The notes below the pieces were generated by a model that had not been told where the DNA came from, ran no database searches, and saw only the letters and a program-made list of their open reading frames with translations. Below are positions 55,952 through 63,991 of a DNA stretch of 63,991 nt, piece after piece. The translations under genes and the position numbers were made by a program. The stretch spans positions 1-63,991 of the forward strand of contig JAISGQ010000019.1 in the NCBI GenBank assembly GCA_031262985.1. Reading direction: 5' to 3'. Numbering within the stretch: position 1 is the first letter of the stretch; the number at the start of each line of letters is the position of its first letter. The DNA comes from Oscillospiraceae bacterium. Its GTDB lineage: Bacteria; Bacillota; Clostridia; Oscillospirales; Acutalibacteraceae.

Positions 55952-56677
55952 ATGTCTGAACCTATTATAAAATTTACCAATGTATCGAAAACATACAAGC
56001 TCTACAAGAACGACAAGCACAGGCTGATAGGCATTTTCCTTAAAAACTACAAGCACACAAAAAAGCAGGCGATAAACAATGTTTCGTTTTCAGTCGAAAG
56101 AGGCGAATCGGTAGCTCTGTTCGGCAAGAACGGAGCAGGAAAATCCACCATACTCAAGATGATTACGGGGGTGTGCTTTCCTACCACAGGGGAGGTTGCG
56201 GTTCACGGAATTGTCAGCGCGTTGCTTGAGCTGACAAGCGGGTTTGACCTCGAGTCCTCGGGACGCGCAAATATCTACCTCAAGGGGCAGATTTTGGGTC
56301 TCAAGGACGAGCAAATCAAGAGCTTGGAGCAGGGAATAATAGACTTTGCCGACATAGGCGAATACATCAATCAGCCGGTGAGAACCTACTCAAGCGGTAT
56401 GAAGGCGCGGCTCGGCTTCTCGATATGCGTCAACATAAACCCCGAGATTTTTATAATAGACGAGGCTTTGAGCGTAGGCGACACGGCGTTTAAGAATAAG
56501 TGTCTCAAAAAGGTCAACGAGATTATAAGCAAAGACGATGTTACCCTCCTGTTTGTAACTCATTCTCCCGCTATGGCGCGGGAGTTCTGCACAAGAGGAA
56601 TCGTACTCAGTCAGGGAAAGAGCGTGTTTGACGGAAACATTGACGAAGCTATTAAATACTACGAATCCACTATATAA
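55952..56677 (+). CDS. tagH: Teichoic acid ABC exporter, ATP-binding subunit
   Basis: A 241-residue ATPase. It has the TagH-like N-terminus FTNVSKTYKLYKNDKHRLIG, Walker A FGKNGAGKST (about 53), signature YSSGMKARLGF, Walker B IFIIDEALSVGD and the H-loop VTHS. It ends soon after the nucleotide-binding domain and lacks the long extracytoplasmic tail of Bacillus TagH, so it is the short form common in Clostridia. Confidence 0.92.
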   Translation: MSEPIIKFTNVSKTYKLYKNDKHRLIGIFLKNYKHTKKQAINNVSFSVERGESVALFGKNGAGKSTILKMITGVCFPTTGEVAVHGIVSALLELTSGFDLESSGRANIYLKGQILGLKDEQIKSLEQGIIDFADIGEYINQPVRTYSSGMKARLGFSICVNINPEIFIIDEALSVGDTAFKNKCLKKVNEIISKDDVTLLFVTHSPAMAREFCTRGIVLSQGKSVFDGNIDEAIKYYESTI

Positions 56678-56733
56678 ACAGATACTATTATATACGAAAA
56701 ACTACTACTCCATTCTGATTAGAGGTGATGTTT

Positions 56734-57771
56734 TTGCCCGCATTGGATATCGGTATTGACTTAGGTATCGATCTCGGTACTTCTTTTATAAAAATTTTCA
56801 CCCCCGGACGCGGAGTAATCCTCAACGAACCGGCGGTAGTAGCCGTTGACCGCGACACCGACGACATAGTGGCAATAGGCTGGGAGGCTTACAAAATGCT
56901 GGGCAGAACCTCCGACCGCATCGCCGTGGTGTATCCGCTCAGAGACGGAGTAATCGCTAACTACGAGCTTGCCGAAAATCTCCTCACCGCGCTTGTACGC
57001 TTGGTGTGCGGAAACAGGGTGTTCATGCCGCGCGTGGTGGTGTGCGTTCCCGTTGGCATTACGGAGGTCGAGCGAATCGCCGTAGTCGATGCCCTCCGAG
57101 TTGCCGGCGCGAGGAAGGTTTGCCTTATCAACGAGGTTATAGCGAGCGCGCTCGGTGCGGGAATCGATATATTCAAGCCCTACGGCTCAGTCGTGTGCGA
57201 TATAGGCGGCGGCACTACCGACACAGGGGTCATCTCGCTGGGAGGAATGTCCGTCTCCAACTCCGTGAAGGTTGCAGGGAACAGGTTCGACGATGCTATC
57301 ATAAAGCACGTACGACGTTATCACAATCTGCTCATCGGTCCGCGCACCGCCGAGGACTTAAAGAAGGAGATAGGCTGTGTTTTCCCGCGTGACAGGATGC
57401 TGACCTCCATTGCGAAGGGGAGGGACGCTCACTCCGGACTGCCGGCTCAGGCGGAGATAACCTCAGATGAAATTTGCGAGGCTCTTGAGGACGACTGCAT
57501 CTACATATGCCGCTCTATCCAAAATGTGTTGGAGCAGGCTCCTCCCGAGTTGGTCTCCGATATTTTCGAGAGCGGAATGACTATTACGGGCGGCAGCTCC
57601 GTGATGTTCGGGATGGATAAGCTGATTGCGAGAAAGACAAAGCTGAGTATCTACGTAGCTCACGACGCGCAGAACTGCGTGGTTATGGGTACGGGCAAGG
57701 CTCTGGATTTTATCGATTTTACTTCCGATATAGATATGGCGACCTCCCCGCTGGAGGTGTACTCCTATTAG
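56734..57771 (+). CDS. MreB/Mbl-like actin homologue
   Basis: About 345 residues. It has the actin-fold phosphate loops GIDLGTSFIKIFT and VCDIGGGTTDTGVISLGG, plus VCVPVGITEVER, GARKVCLINEVIASALGAG and TITGGSSVMFGMDKL. MreB polymers guide peptidoglycan synthesis along the side wall. The likely start is TTG 56734, eight bases after AGAGG; ATG 56728 and GTG 56725 lie inside the ribosome site. The N-terminus repeats GID(L)G. It follows the teichoic-acid exporter, away from mreC/mreD, so it is an extra MreB paralogue. Confidence 0.88.
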   Translation: MPALDIGIDLGIDLGTSFIKIFTPGRGVILNEPAVVAVDRDTDDIVAIGWEAYKMLGRTSDRIAVVYPLRDGVIANYELAENLLTALVRLVCGNRVFMPRVVVCVPVGITEVERIAVVDALRVAGARKVCLINEVIASALGAGIDIFKPYGSVVCDIGGGTTDTGVISLGGMSVSNSVKVAGNRFDDAIIKHVRRYHNLLIGPRTAEDLKKEIGCVFPRDRMLTSIAKGRDAHSGLPAQAEITSDEICEALEDDCIYICRSIQNVLEQAPPELVSDIFESGMTITGGSSVMFGMDKLIARKTKLSIYVAHDAQNCVVMGTGKALDFIDFTSDIDMATSPLEVYSY

Positions 57772-57781
57772 GGGGAGGCGC

Positions 57782-57836
57782 AAAAGAGCGATATATGTCA
57801 ATGCAGTTTGTTTGACATATATCGCTCTTTTTGTGT
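57782..57836. terminator. Bidirectional terminator between mreB-like gene and ppa
   Basis: A 20-bp perfect stem (AAAAGAGCGATATATGTCAA and complement) with a 10-base loop and T-runs on both strands, serving the two convergent genes. Confidence 0.9.
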
Positions 57837-57918
57837 TTTCCTGATACTGCTACTACTGCTCCACTGCAAGATAAAGAGGGGGAGACAAAATCCGGATTGC
57901 CTCCCCCATTGAGCAGTG

Positions 57919-58455
57919 TTACACCTTCCCGCCGAAAACCGTATCATAACGGTCAATGCACTCATCGACAATCTTAACTGCGTCCTCTTTTCCCAGTATC
58001 TCCTGCACGCTTGTGTGAGAGCCTTCAAGCGTCTTGTAGACCTGAAAGAAGTGCCGTATCTCGTCGAGCAGGTGGACGGGAAGCCCCTTTATATCCTCGT
58101 AGTTGTTGTAGGAGGGGTCGTGGGTGGGGATGCAGATTATCTTCTCGTCCGCCGAGTCGTTATCGACCATCTTGACAACGCCGATAGGGTAGCACTCGAC
58201 AAGCGTCATGGGCAATATCGACTCCTGACAGAGTACGAGAACATCGAGGGGATCGTCGTCGTCTGCGAATGTGCGGGGGATAAACCCGTAGTTCGCGGGG
58301 TAGTGCGTGGAGGTGTAAAGCACCCTGTCAAGCTTGAGCAGTCCTGTCTGCTTGTCAAGCTCGTACTTGTTTTTACTCCCCTTTGAAATTTCAATGCAGG
58401 CGACAAATTTATTGGGGGATATGCGTTCCTTTGCTATATGATGCCATATGTTCAT
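57919..58455 (-). CDS. ppa: Soluble inorganic pyrophosphatase, family I
   Basis: A 178-residue enzyme hydrolysing pyrophosphate with Mg2+. EISKGSKNKYELDKQTG, YPANYGFIP and the metal cluster DDDDPLDVLVL are visible, then IGVVKMVDNDSADEKIICIP and the C-terminal HFFQVYKTLEG. The length and motif order are standard. It is a single-gene unit. Confidence 0.95.
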   Translation of the reverse strand: MNIWHHIAKERISPNKFVACIEISKGSKNKYELDKQTGLLKLDRVLYTSTHYPANYGFIPRTFADDDDPLDVLVLCQESILPMTLVECYPIGVVKMVDNDSADEKIICIPTHDPSYNNYEDIKGLPVHLLDEIRHFFQVYKTLEGSHTSVQEILGKEDAVKIVDECIDRYDTVFGGKV

Positions 58456-58629
58456 AAAAATACCTCAAAGCCTTTCAGTGTTATGGGGGGATGGATTCTG
58501 CTACTGAGATTCTACCACAACAATCGAAATTTGTCAAAGAGGAGGAGGGGATTGTACTGCTGAAATAATGGGCTTCCCCCGCCTAATCCCCCGTTTTTGC
58601 AAGTTCCCGCCCAAAAAATTGCAAAAAAC

Positions 58630-58658
58630 TTGAAATCTTCTCAAAAATAATGTATAGT
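58630..58658 (+). promoter_or_regulatory. Promoter of the RpiR-oxidoreductase-cmk-ispH group
   Basis: TTGAAA (58630-58635), 17 bp, TATAGT (58653-58658). The ribosome site AAGAGGTG and GTG start follow at 58681-58698. Confidence 0.6.
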
Positions 58659-58695
58659 AGTAATCGAACTATTTGAAATTAAGAGGTGCTGCAAA

Positions 58696-59709
58696 GTGGG
58701 AACTCCGCTGTTTAAGATTATCGAGTTGAGCATGAATAAATTCTCCAAAGGGCAGAGGAAAATCGCCGAGTTTATCGTAACGGAGTACGACAAGGCGGCG
58801 TTTATGACTGCCGCAAAGCTGGGAAAAACAGTGGGAGTGAGCGAGTCCACAGTGGTTCGTTTCGCCTCCGAGATAGGGTTTGAGGGCTACCCTCAGCTGC
58901 AACGCGCCATGCAAGAAATAATAAGCAACCGCCTCACCTCCATCCAGAGAATTGAGCTTATCAAAAACCGCATAGGCGACGAGCATATCCTCAAGGGAAT
59001 CATGAGCCTCGACATAGAGAAGATAAGAAAAACCATAGACGAGGTGTCCACCGACGAGTTTGACAATGTAGTCGATTCGCTGTGCGAGTCCGCCGACATA
59101 TACATACTCGGCACGAGGAGTGCGTCCGCTCTGGCGGCGTTTTTCGGCTACTATATGTCGCTGATTTTCGATAATGTGAAGATTGTCGACCCCTCCAACG
59201 AGAGCGCGATTTTCGAGCAGATGCTCCGTATTTCGGAGAAGGACGCGGTAGTCGCGATAAGCTTCCCGCGCTACTCCTCGAAGGTAGTCAAGGCAATGCG
59301 CTTCGCCAGCGACAGGAACGCGAAAACCATCGCTCTGACCGACTCCATGTCGTCGCCGCTCATTCCCTACGCCTCCTACAAGCTTTTAGCTAAGAGCGAC
59401 ATGGTTTCGTTTGTCGATTCATTTGTCGCTCCTCTGAGCATCATAAACGCGCTTATTGTCGCCGCCGCCTTCAAAAAGAAGGAGGAGGTAGAGCAGATTT
59501 TCACTCACCTTGAGGCTGTGTGGGCGGAGTACGGAGTGTACGACAGCAACGAGATAGCACCTGCGGAGGGACACTCTGCGGAGGGAAAGCCGACGGAAGG
59601 AAAACCTGAGGAGGGTATACCTGCATCGGACAACCCTACGGAGGAGAAACCCGCGGAGGGTATACCTACATCGGACAAGCCTGCGAGGAGCAACGCCGAT
59701 GATGAATAA
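58696..59709 (+). CDS. RpiR/MurR-family regulator with repetitive tail
   Basis: A 337-residue transcription factor. The N-terminal RpiR helix-turn-helix (about 1-77; TAAKLGKTVGVSESTVVRFASEIGFEGYPQL) is followed by a SIS sugar-phosphate-binding domain (about 125-255; YILGTRSASALAAFFGYYMS, AISFPRYSSKVVKAM). The last about 45 residues are a low-complexity tail made of EGKPxEG and SDNPTEEKPAEG repeats, absent from usual family members. The GTG start follows AAGAGGTGCTGCAAA. The ligand is unknown. It overlaps the next gene by 11 bases. Confidence 0.85.
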   Translation: MGTPLFKIIELSMNKFSKGQRKIAEFIVTEYDKAAFMTAAKLGKTVGVSESTVVRFASEIGFEGYPQLQRAMQEIISNRLTSIQRIELIKNRIGDEHILKGIMSLDIEKIRKTIDEVSTDEFDNVVDSLCESADIYILGTRSASALAAFFGYYMSLIFDNVKIVDPSNESAIFEQMLRISEKDAVVAISFPRYSSKVVKAMRFASDRNAKTIALTDSMSSPLIPYASYKLLAKSDMVSFVDSFVAPLSIINALIVAAAFKKKEEVEQIFTHLEAVWAEYGVYDSNEIAPAEGHSAEGKPTEGKPEEGIPASDNPTEEKPAEGIPTSDKPARSNADDE

Positions 59710-60937
59710 ATTTGATGTGATAGTAATAGGCGCAGGTCCTGCCGGAATGATGGCGGCGGCGACAGCCGCCGAGGGCGGAGTATCCGTTGCGGTAATCGAC
59801 AAGAACCGACAGCAGGGAAAGAAACTGCTCATTACCGGCAAGGGACGCTGCAACGTCACCAACAATTCAGACAGCGACACCTTCTTTGCAAATATCGCGG
59901 TCAACAAAAAATTCCTCCTCAGCGCGTATTCCTCCTTCACATCGAAGGACACCATGGACTTCTTCACCGCTAGAAGAGTACCCCTTAAAACTGAGCGGGG
60001 AGGACGGGTATTCCCCGTTTCCGACAACTCCTCCGACATAAATAACGCCCTCATCTCCTGCTGCAAAGAGCGGGGAGTTAAGTTTTTCACTGCAGCTGTC
60101 GCCGAGATTGTCACCGATTCCGGTGCTGTTACGGCAGTCAAAACCGAGGAGGGCGAATTTTACTGCTCCTCCTGCGTGCTGGCGGCGGGAGGGAAGTCCT
60201 ACCCCGTCACAGGCTCAGACGGAAGCGGCTACGAGCTGGCTAAGGCGTTGGGGCATACTGTAGTAAAGCCGAAGCCGTCGCTTGTCCCCTTGGTGTGCGA
60301 GGGCAAGATGTGTTCTCATATGCAGGGGCTTTCGCTGAAAAATGTCGCCCTTACGGTGAAAAATCAGGAGGGAAAGACCGAGTACACCGATTTCGGGGAA
60401 CTGCTCTTTACTCATTTCGGGCTGTCAGGACCTGTAATCCTAAGCGCGAGCAGTCACATGAGCTTTGAAAAAAGCAAGCGGTACACCGTCTCCATAGACC
60501 TAAAGCCCGCCCTCTCGCACGAACAGCTCGACGCGCGGATACTGAGGGATTTTTCCGAAAACATCAATAAAAATTTCGCCAATTCTTTGGGAGGACTATT
60601 GCCAAGGAAAATTATTTCCACTATAATTGAACGGTCGGGAATCGACAGAAACGAGAAGGTCAACAGCATTACGAAGGAGAGCCGTCAGAGGCTCGTTTCG
60701 GCAATCAAGAGCTTCGACATTACGGCTATCGGGTTTCGCCCTATCGAGGAGGCGATAATCACCTCAGGCGGAGTGAGCGTAAAGGAAATAAGCCCGAAAA
60801 CCATGGAATCAAAGCTGATAAAAGGGCTTTATTTCGCGGGGGAGATAATTGACGTTGACGCCCACACGGGCGGCTTTAATTTGCAGATTGCGTTTTGCAC
60901 AGGCTTCTGTGCGGGAAAGGGAGTACTAAGCGTATGA
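59699..60937 (+). CDS. NAD(P)/FAD-dependent oxidoreductase (BaiN/HI0933-like)
   Basis: A 412-residue flavoprotein. It has a dinucleotide-binding loop DVIVIGAGPAGMMAAATAAE, then family signature KKLLITGKGRCNVTNN. VLAAGGKSYPVTGSDGSGY is near residue 165, and the C-terminal FAD loop GEIIDVDAHTGGFNLQIA closes it. Relatives include BaiN, but the physiological substrate of most is unknown. Two in-frame ATGs (59699, 59702) overlap the regulator stop; it overlaps cmk by four bases. Confidence 0.88.
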   Translation: MMNKFDVIVIGAGPAGMMAAATAAEGGVSVAVIDKNRQQGKKLLITGKGRCNVTNNSDSDTFFANIAVNKKFLLSAYSSFTSKDTMDFFTARRVPLKTERGGRVFPVSDNSSDINNALISCCKERGVKFFTAAVAEIVTDSGAVTAVKTEEGEFYCSSCVLAAGGKSYPVTGSDGSGYELAKALGHTVVKPKPSLVPLVCEGKMCSHMQGLSLKNVALTVKNQEGKTEYTDFGELLFTHFGLSGPVILSASSHMSFEKSKRYTVSIDLKPALSHEQLDARILRDFSENINKNFANSLGGLLPRKIISTIIERSGIDRNEKVNSITKESRQRLVSAIKSFDITAIGFRPIEEAIITSGGVSVKEISPKTMESKLIKGLYFAGEIIDVDAHTGGFNLQIAFCTGFCAGKGVLSV

Positions 60938-61605
60938 GTATAAATATTGCCATAGACGGTCCTGCGGGAGCGGGAAAAAGCACAATAGCGAGAGAGGTAG
61001 CAAAGAAGCTCGGCTTTATATATGTGGACACAGGCGCGTTATACCGTGCTACCGCGCTGTTTGTCCTGCAGAGGAACATCGACCCCTACGACTCGGACAG
61101 GGTGAACGCCGTCCTCCCCATGGCGGATGTGGAGCTGAGATATGTCGGCGGCGAGCAGATGGTCTACCTCTGCGGAGAAAACGTATCGCGGGTGATAAGA
61201 ACTCCCGAGGTGTCGAAAGCCGCTTCGAGCATTTCGGCTAATCCGAAGGTTCGCGAGATGCTTTTCGACCTGCAGCAGGATATAGCCTACAGCAACAATG
61301 TTGTGATGGACGGGCGGGACATAGCTACGGTTATCCTCCCCGACGCGCAGATAAAAATCTTCCTCACCGCCACTGCCGAGGAACGCGCGGCGAGGCGGTA
61401 CAACGAGCTTACCGAAAAGGGAATGAAGGTAAGCTACGAAGATGTGCTGGAGGACGTAAAGGCGAGGGATTATCAGGACGAACACCGCGCTATTGCTCCT
61501 CTCAAGCAGGCGGCGGACGCTGTGCTGGTCGATACTACGGGCAAGAATTTGCAGGAGGCGACAGACCTCGTGCTGGCGGTAGTGTCGGAGAATATGCCCC
61601 TATAA
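60934..61605 (+). CDS. cmk: Cytidylate kinase
   Basis: A 223-residue P-loop kinase phosphorylating CMP/dCMP. It has IAIDGPAGAGKSTIAREVAKKLGF, DTGALYRA, VVMDGRDIATVILPDA and the lid FLTATAEERAARRYNEL. The ATG at 60934 overlaps the oxidoreductase stop (ATGA). cmk followed by the ispH-S1 fusion is a common gene order in Clostridia, which supports both calls. Confidence 0.96.
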   Translation: MSINIAIDGPAGAGKSTIAREVAKKLGFIYVDTGALYRATALFVLQRNIDPYDSDRVNAVLPMADVELRYVGGEQMVYLCGENVSRVIRTPEVSKAASSISANPKVREMLFDLQQDIAYSNNVVMDGRDIATVILPDAQIKIFLTATAEERAARRYNELTEKGMKVSYEDVLEDVKARDYQDEHRAIAPLKQAADAVLVDTTGKNLQEATDLVLAVVSENMPL

Positions 61606-61628
61606 AAGTAAACTACAGGAGAACAAAC

Positions 61629-63692
61629 ATGATTCATCTTGCGAAAACGGCGGGCTTCTGCTTCGGAGTAAACCGCGCCGTGGAAATGGTAAACGCGCTT
61701 ATCGAAAAGGGCGAAAAGACCTACACATTAGGTCCTATCATCCACAACCCTCAGGTAGTCGATGATTTGGAGCGTAAGGGCGTGCTTGCCGTCGATACTC
61801 CCGCCGACGTTATCTCGGGAGGAGTACTTGTCATACGCTCCCACGGAGTACCTCAGAGCGTGTATGACGAGCTTAACGAGAAGGAAATACGCTTCGTCGA
61901 TGCCACCTGCCCTTTCGTTGCGAAAATACACAAGATAGTCTCCGAGGCGTCAGGCAGGGGCGAGGCAGTCCTCATCGCGGGAGACGCAAAGCATCCCGAG
62001 GTTTTGGGCATACGCGGACATTGCTCGGGCAGCTCCTTTGTGTTCTCCGACTCAAATGAGCTTGATGAAATACTCAAAAACAACCCCGATTTGTGCAAAA
62101 AAAGCCTGTGTGTAGTAGCCCAAACGACCTACAATTCACAAATGTGGCAGAAATATGTAAAAAATATAAAAAAGGTATGTACAAGTGCAATAATTTTTGA
62201 TACAATATGTAGCGCAACTATGAGCCGTCAGCAGGAGGCAGCTGAGCTTTCCGAAATTTGTGACCTGATGCTGGTTATCGGAGGACGGAAAAGCTCAAAT
62301 ACAGCCAAGCTTTTGCAGATATGCAATGGCGATTGCAGCAAATTCTTGATTGAGAGTGCTGCTGAGGTACCGATTGAAGCCGTTCGCAATGCACGTGAGA
62401 TTGGTATCACAGCTGGTGCTTCTACTCCGGCTGATGTAATTAAGGAGGTAGTTTTAACCGTGAGCGAAATTAACAATTCAGAAAACTTTGAGGCAATGCT
62501 GGAGGAATCCTTCAAGCAGGAGAATACCAACGGCAAGGTCGTGCGAGGCGTAGTAGTAAGTATTGCGCCGAACGAAATCTGCGTGGATGTGGGAAGAAAG
62601 CAGTCGGGCATCGTTGCCCTTGAGGACTTGACCGACAACCCCAACCTGACGACAAGCGACATTGTGAAAGTCGGCGACGAACTTGACCTCATGATTATGA
62701 GGACAAACGATCAGGAGGGATATATTTACCTCTCCAAGCGTATTCTCGACTCCGCGAAGGCATGGGATGAGATCAAGAACGCCTCTCCGAAGATTATCGA
62801 GAAAAAGAGACGCAGGTTTGACGATGAGGATACCTTTGACTCCGACGACTCGGCAGAGGAGGACAGCAAAGAGGAAACCACTGTTGAGCAGAAAGAGCCT
62901 GTTATATTTGACGGCGTTGTGACTGAGGTCAACAAGGGCGGCGTTATCGTCTCCTACAAGGGAGTAAGGGTGTTTGTGCCCGCCTCTCACGCCACAGTTT
63001 CCCGCAACGAGCCGATGGAAGGGCTTCTGAGGAAGAATGTGCAGTTTAATATTCTTGAGGTAACTCCCAGCCGTAAGCGTGCGGTCGGTTCTATCAAGAA
63101 TGTCGCCTTCAAGGAGAAGCGTGCGAAGGAAACGAAGTTCTGGTCTGAGGTCGAGGTAGGCAAGGTCTACAACGGCACAGTCAGATCACTCACCGACTAC
63201 GGCGCGTTTGTCGATTTGGGCGGAGTTGACGGGCTTGTGTACATAACCGAGCTGTCGTGGCAGCGCGTCTCTCATCCTTCTGACATCCTGAGCGTTGGCG
63301 ATGTAGTTGAGGTTTACGTCAAGAAGATTGACGCGGAGAAGAAGAAAATCTCTCTCGGCTACAAGAAGACAGAGGACAACCCATGGGAGATTATGAAGGT
63401 TAAGTACCCTGTGGGCACTGTCATTGAAGCTAAGGTTGTGGGTACTCCCGACTTCGGCGCGTTTGTCAATATCCTTCCGGGTATCGACGGACTTGTCCAC
63501 ATCTCCCAGCTCTCTACTGAGAGAGTGGAGAAGCCTACCGATGTTGTCAAGACAGGCGACACAGTTACCGCCGTTATTACTGAGGTGGATTTATCTAAGA
63601 AGCGCGTAAGCCTCTCAATCCGTCAGGTGCTTGAGGCTGCGGCGGACGCGGCAGAAGATGCTGCTGAGGCGGCAGAGGACGCGGCTGAGTAA
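61629..63692 (+). CDS. ispH: IspH (HMBPP reductase) fused to ribosomal protein S1-like domains
   Basis: A 687-residue fusion. Residues 1 to about 285 are the iron-sulphur enzyme of the last step of the MEP isoprenoid route. Cluster cysteines are in AGFCFGVNRAV, DATCPFVAKIH and FDTICSATMSRQ; the catalytic E-containing stretch is ITAGASTPADVIKEV. From about 305 on come four S1 RNA-binding domains, the last two standard (LTDYGAFVDLGGVDGLVYITELSW and the TPDFGAFVNILPG copy). An acidic linker lies near 390-420 and the tail is Ala/Asp/Glu-rich. Such fusions are typical of Clostridia. Bases 62095-62480 are noticeably AT-richer than the rest. Confidence 0.95.
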   Translation: MIHLAKTAGFCFGVNRAVEMVNALIEKGEKTYTLGPIIHNPQVVDDLERKGVLAVDTPADVISGGVLVIRSHGVPQSVYDELNEKEIRFVDATCPFVAKIHKIVSEASGRGEAVLIAGDAKHPEVLGIRGHCSGSSFVFSDSNELDEILKNNPDLCKKSLCVVAQTTYNSQMWQKYVKNIKKVCTSAIIFDTICSATMSRQQEAAELSEICDLMLVIGGRKSSNTAKLLQICNGDCSKFLIESAAEVPIEAVRNAREIGITAGASTPADVIKEVVLTVSEINNSENFEAMLEESFKQENTNGKVVRGVVVSIAPNEICVDVGRKQSGIVALEDLTDNPNLTTSDIVKVGDELDLMIMRTNDQEGYIYLSKRILDSAKAWDEIKNASPKIIEKKRRRFDDEDTFDSDDSAEEDSKEETTVEQKEPVIFDGVVTEVNKGGVIVSYKGVRVFVPASHATVSRNEPMEGLLRKNVQFNILEVTPSRKRAVGSIKNVAFKEKRAKETKFWSEVEVGKVYNGTVRSLTDYGAFVDLGGVDGLVYITELSWQRVSHPSDILSVGDVVEVYVKKIDAEKKKISLGYKKTEDNPWEIMKVKYPVGTVIEAKVVGTPDFGAFVNILPGIDGLVHISQLSTERVEKPTDVVKTGDTVTAVITEVDLSKKRVSLSIRQVLEAAADAAEDAAEAAEDAAE

Positions 63693-63728
63693 GGCGCGGT
63701 AGGGCAAAATATCGAATAATGCAAGAGG

Positions 63729-63763
63729 GGCTGCGGCACATTTGGTTGTGCTGTAGCCTTTTT
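63729..63763 (+). terminator. Terminator of ispH-S1
   Basis: GGCTGCGGCACA pairs with TGTGCTGTAGCC (two G-U pairs), followed by TTTTTG. Confidence 0.8.
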
Positions 63764-63789
63764 GTTGGTTACAATCGGATTGAGCTATA

Positions 63790-63991
63790 TATACTAAATT
63801 ATTGCTCCGACAACCCTTTAAAAACCTTGCCATTTCTGGTCGGTCTTTTTACCGCCTTGCATCGTTATCGTTCTTGCCTTGCGCCAGCAAAGCGGCGTCC
63901 TCTGCCACGACATCCTAATCTCTCATAAAACGGTAGGCAAAAATCTGCGAAAAAACCGCATATAGTTAATTAACTTAGAAAACACCAAGAA
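63790..63991. repeat. MITE ends at the right edge of the window
   Basis: TATACTAAATTA at 63790 is the left end seen in other copies, but the following 170 bases are unlike any interior here and hold no gene. At 63961, TATAGTTAATTAAC followed by TTAGAAAACACCAAGAA starts a further copy in the orientation of the one at 34398; it is cut by the window end. Confidence 0.65.

Overview
The window looks like a chromosomal segment of a spore-forming member of the Clostridia, probably near the Oscillospirales/Ruminococcaceae. The evidence is spoIIE, BclA-like collagen triplet proteins, an ispH-S1 fusion gene, a QueT gene behind a preQ1-type leader, and strong AGGAGG-type ribosome sites. This placement is inferred from gene content only. 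Most of the window is moderately GC-rich; two stretches are clearly AT-rich and look acquired: about 1-8290 and 44000-48130.

Left end (1-8290), a mobile/defence island. An IS1-family element sits in the remnant of an IS3-family transposase. Next comes a 5.3-kb block holding two convergent genes, a 1093-residue nuclease-STAND ATPase (Avs-like antiphage architecture) and a NodU/CmcH-type carbamoyltransferase. The block is bounded by a perfect 36-bp inverted repeat (1629-1664 and 6902-6937). A tyrosine recombinase lies just outside it, and a strong promoter (1423-1451) points into it from outside. This is the layout of an invertible on/off or either/or switch and is the most striking find.

8380-23600: a YaiI-family protein, a small unknown protein, then an operon of thioredoxin, a glycosyltransferase and three collagen-like proteins (probable glycosylated spore-surface filaments). 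A TIR-Sel1 protein, QueT with a preQ1-I riboswitch candidate, a CBS-domain membrane protein, an ECF sigma/anti-sigma pair, a ROK-like regulator with an aldo/keto reductase, and a membrane metallophosphoesterase follow.

23700-32650: a GntR(YtrA)-controlled ABC operon with two paralogous large permeases, an unknown zinc-ribbon membrane protein, hflX and an unknown exported protein. 33000-42500: argG, argH, argC, argJ, argB, argD and argF, the whole glutamate-to-arginine route apart from carbamoyl phosphate synthesis, with ArgR-box-like sites before argG. The gaps are filled with repeats: a TIR element carrying a terminator-like hairpin, and a larger element of six successive hairpins whose stems covary between copies.

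42800-48130: a REC-HD-GYP protein, then an AT-rich three-gene signalling cassette (PocR-like sensor kinase, degenerate receiver, membrane coiled-coil protein). 48280-63990: spoIIE, mltG, a teichoic-acid cluster (two CDP-glycerol glycerophosphotransferases, tagD, tagG, tagH) followed by an MreB paralogue, ppa, an RpiR regulator, a BaiN-like flavoprotein, cmk and ispH-S1.

No tRNA, rRNA or CRISPR array was seen.
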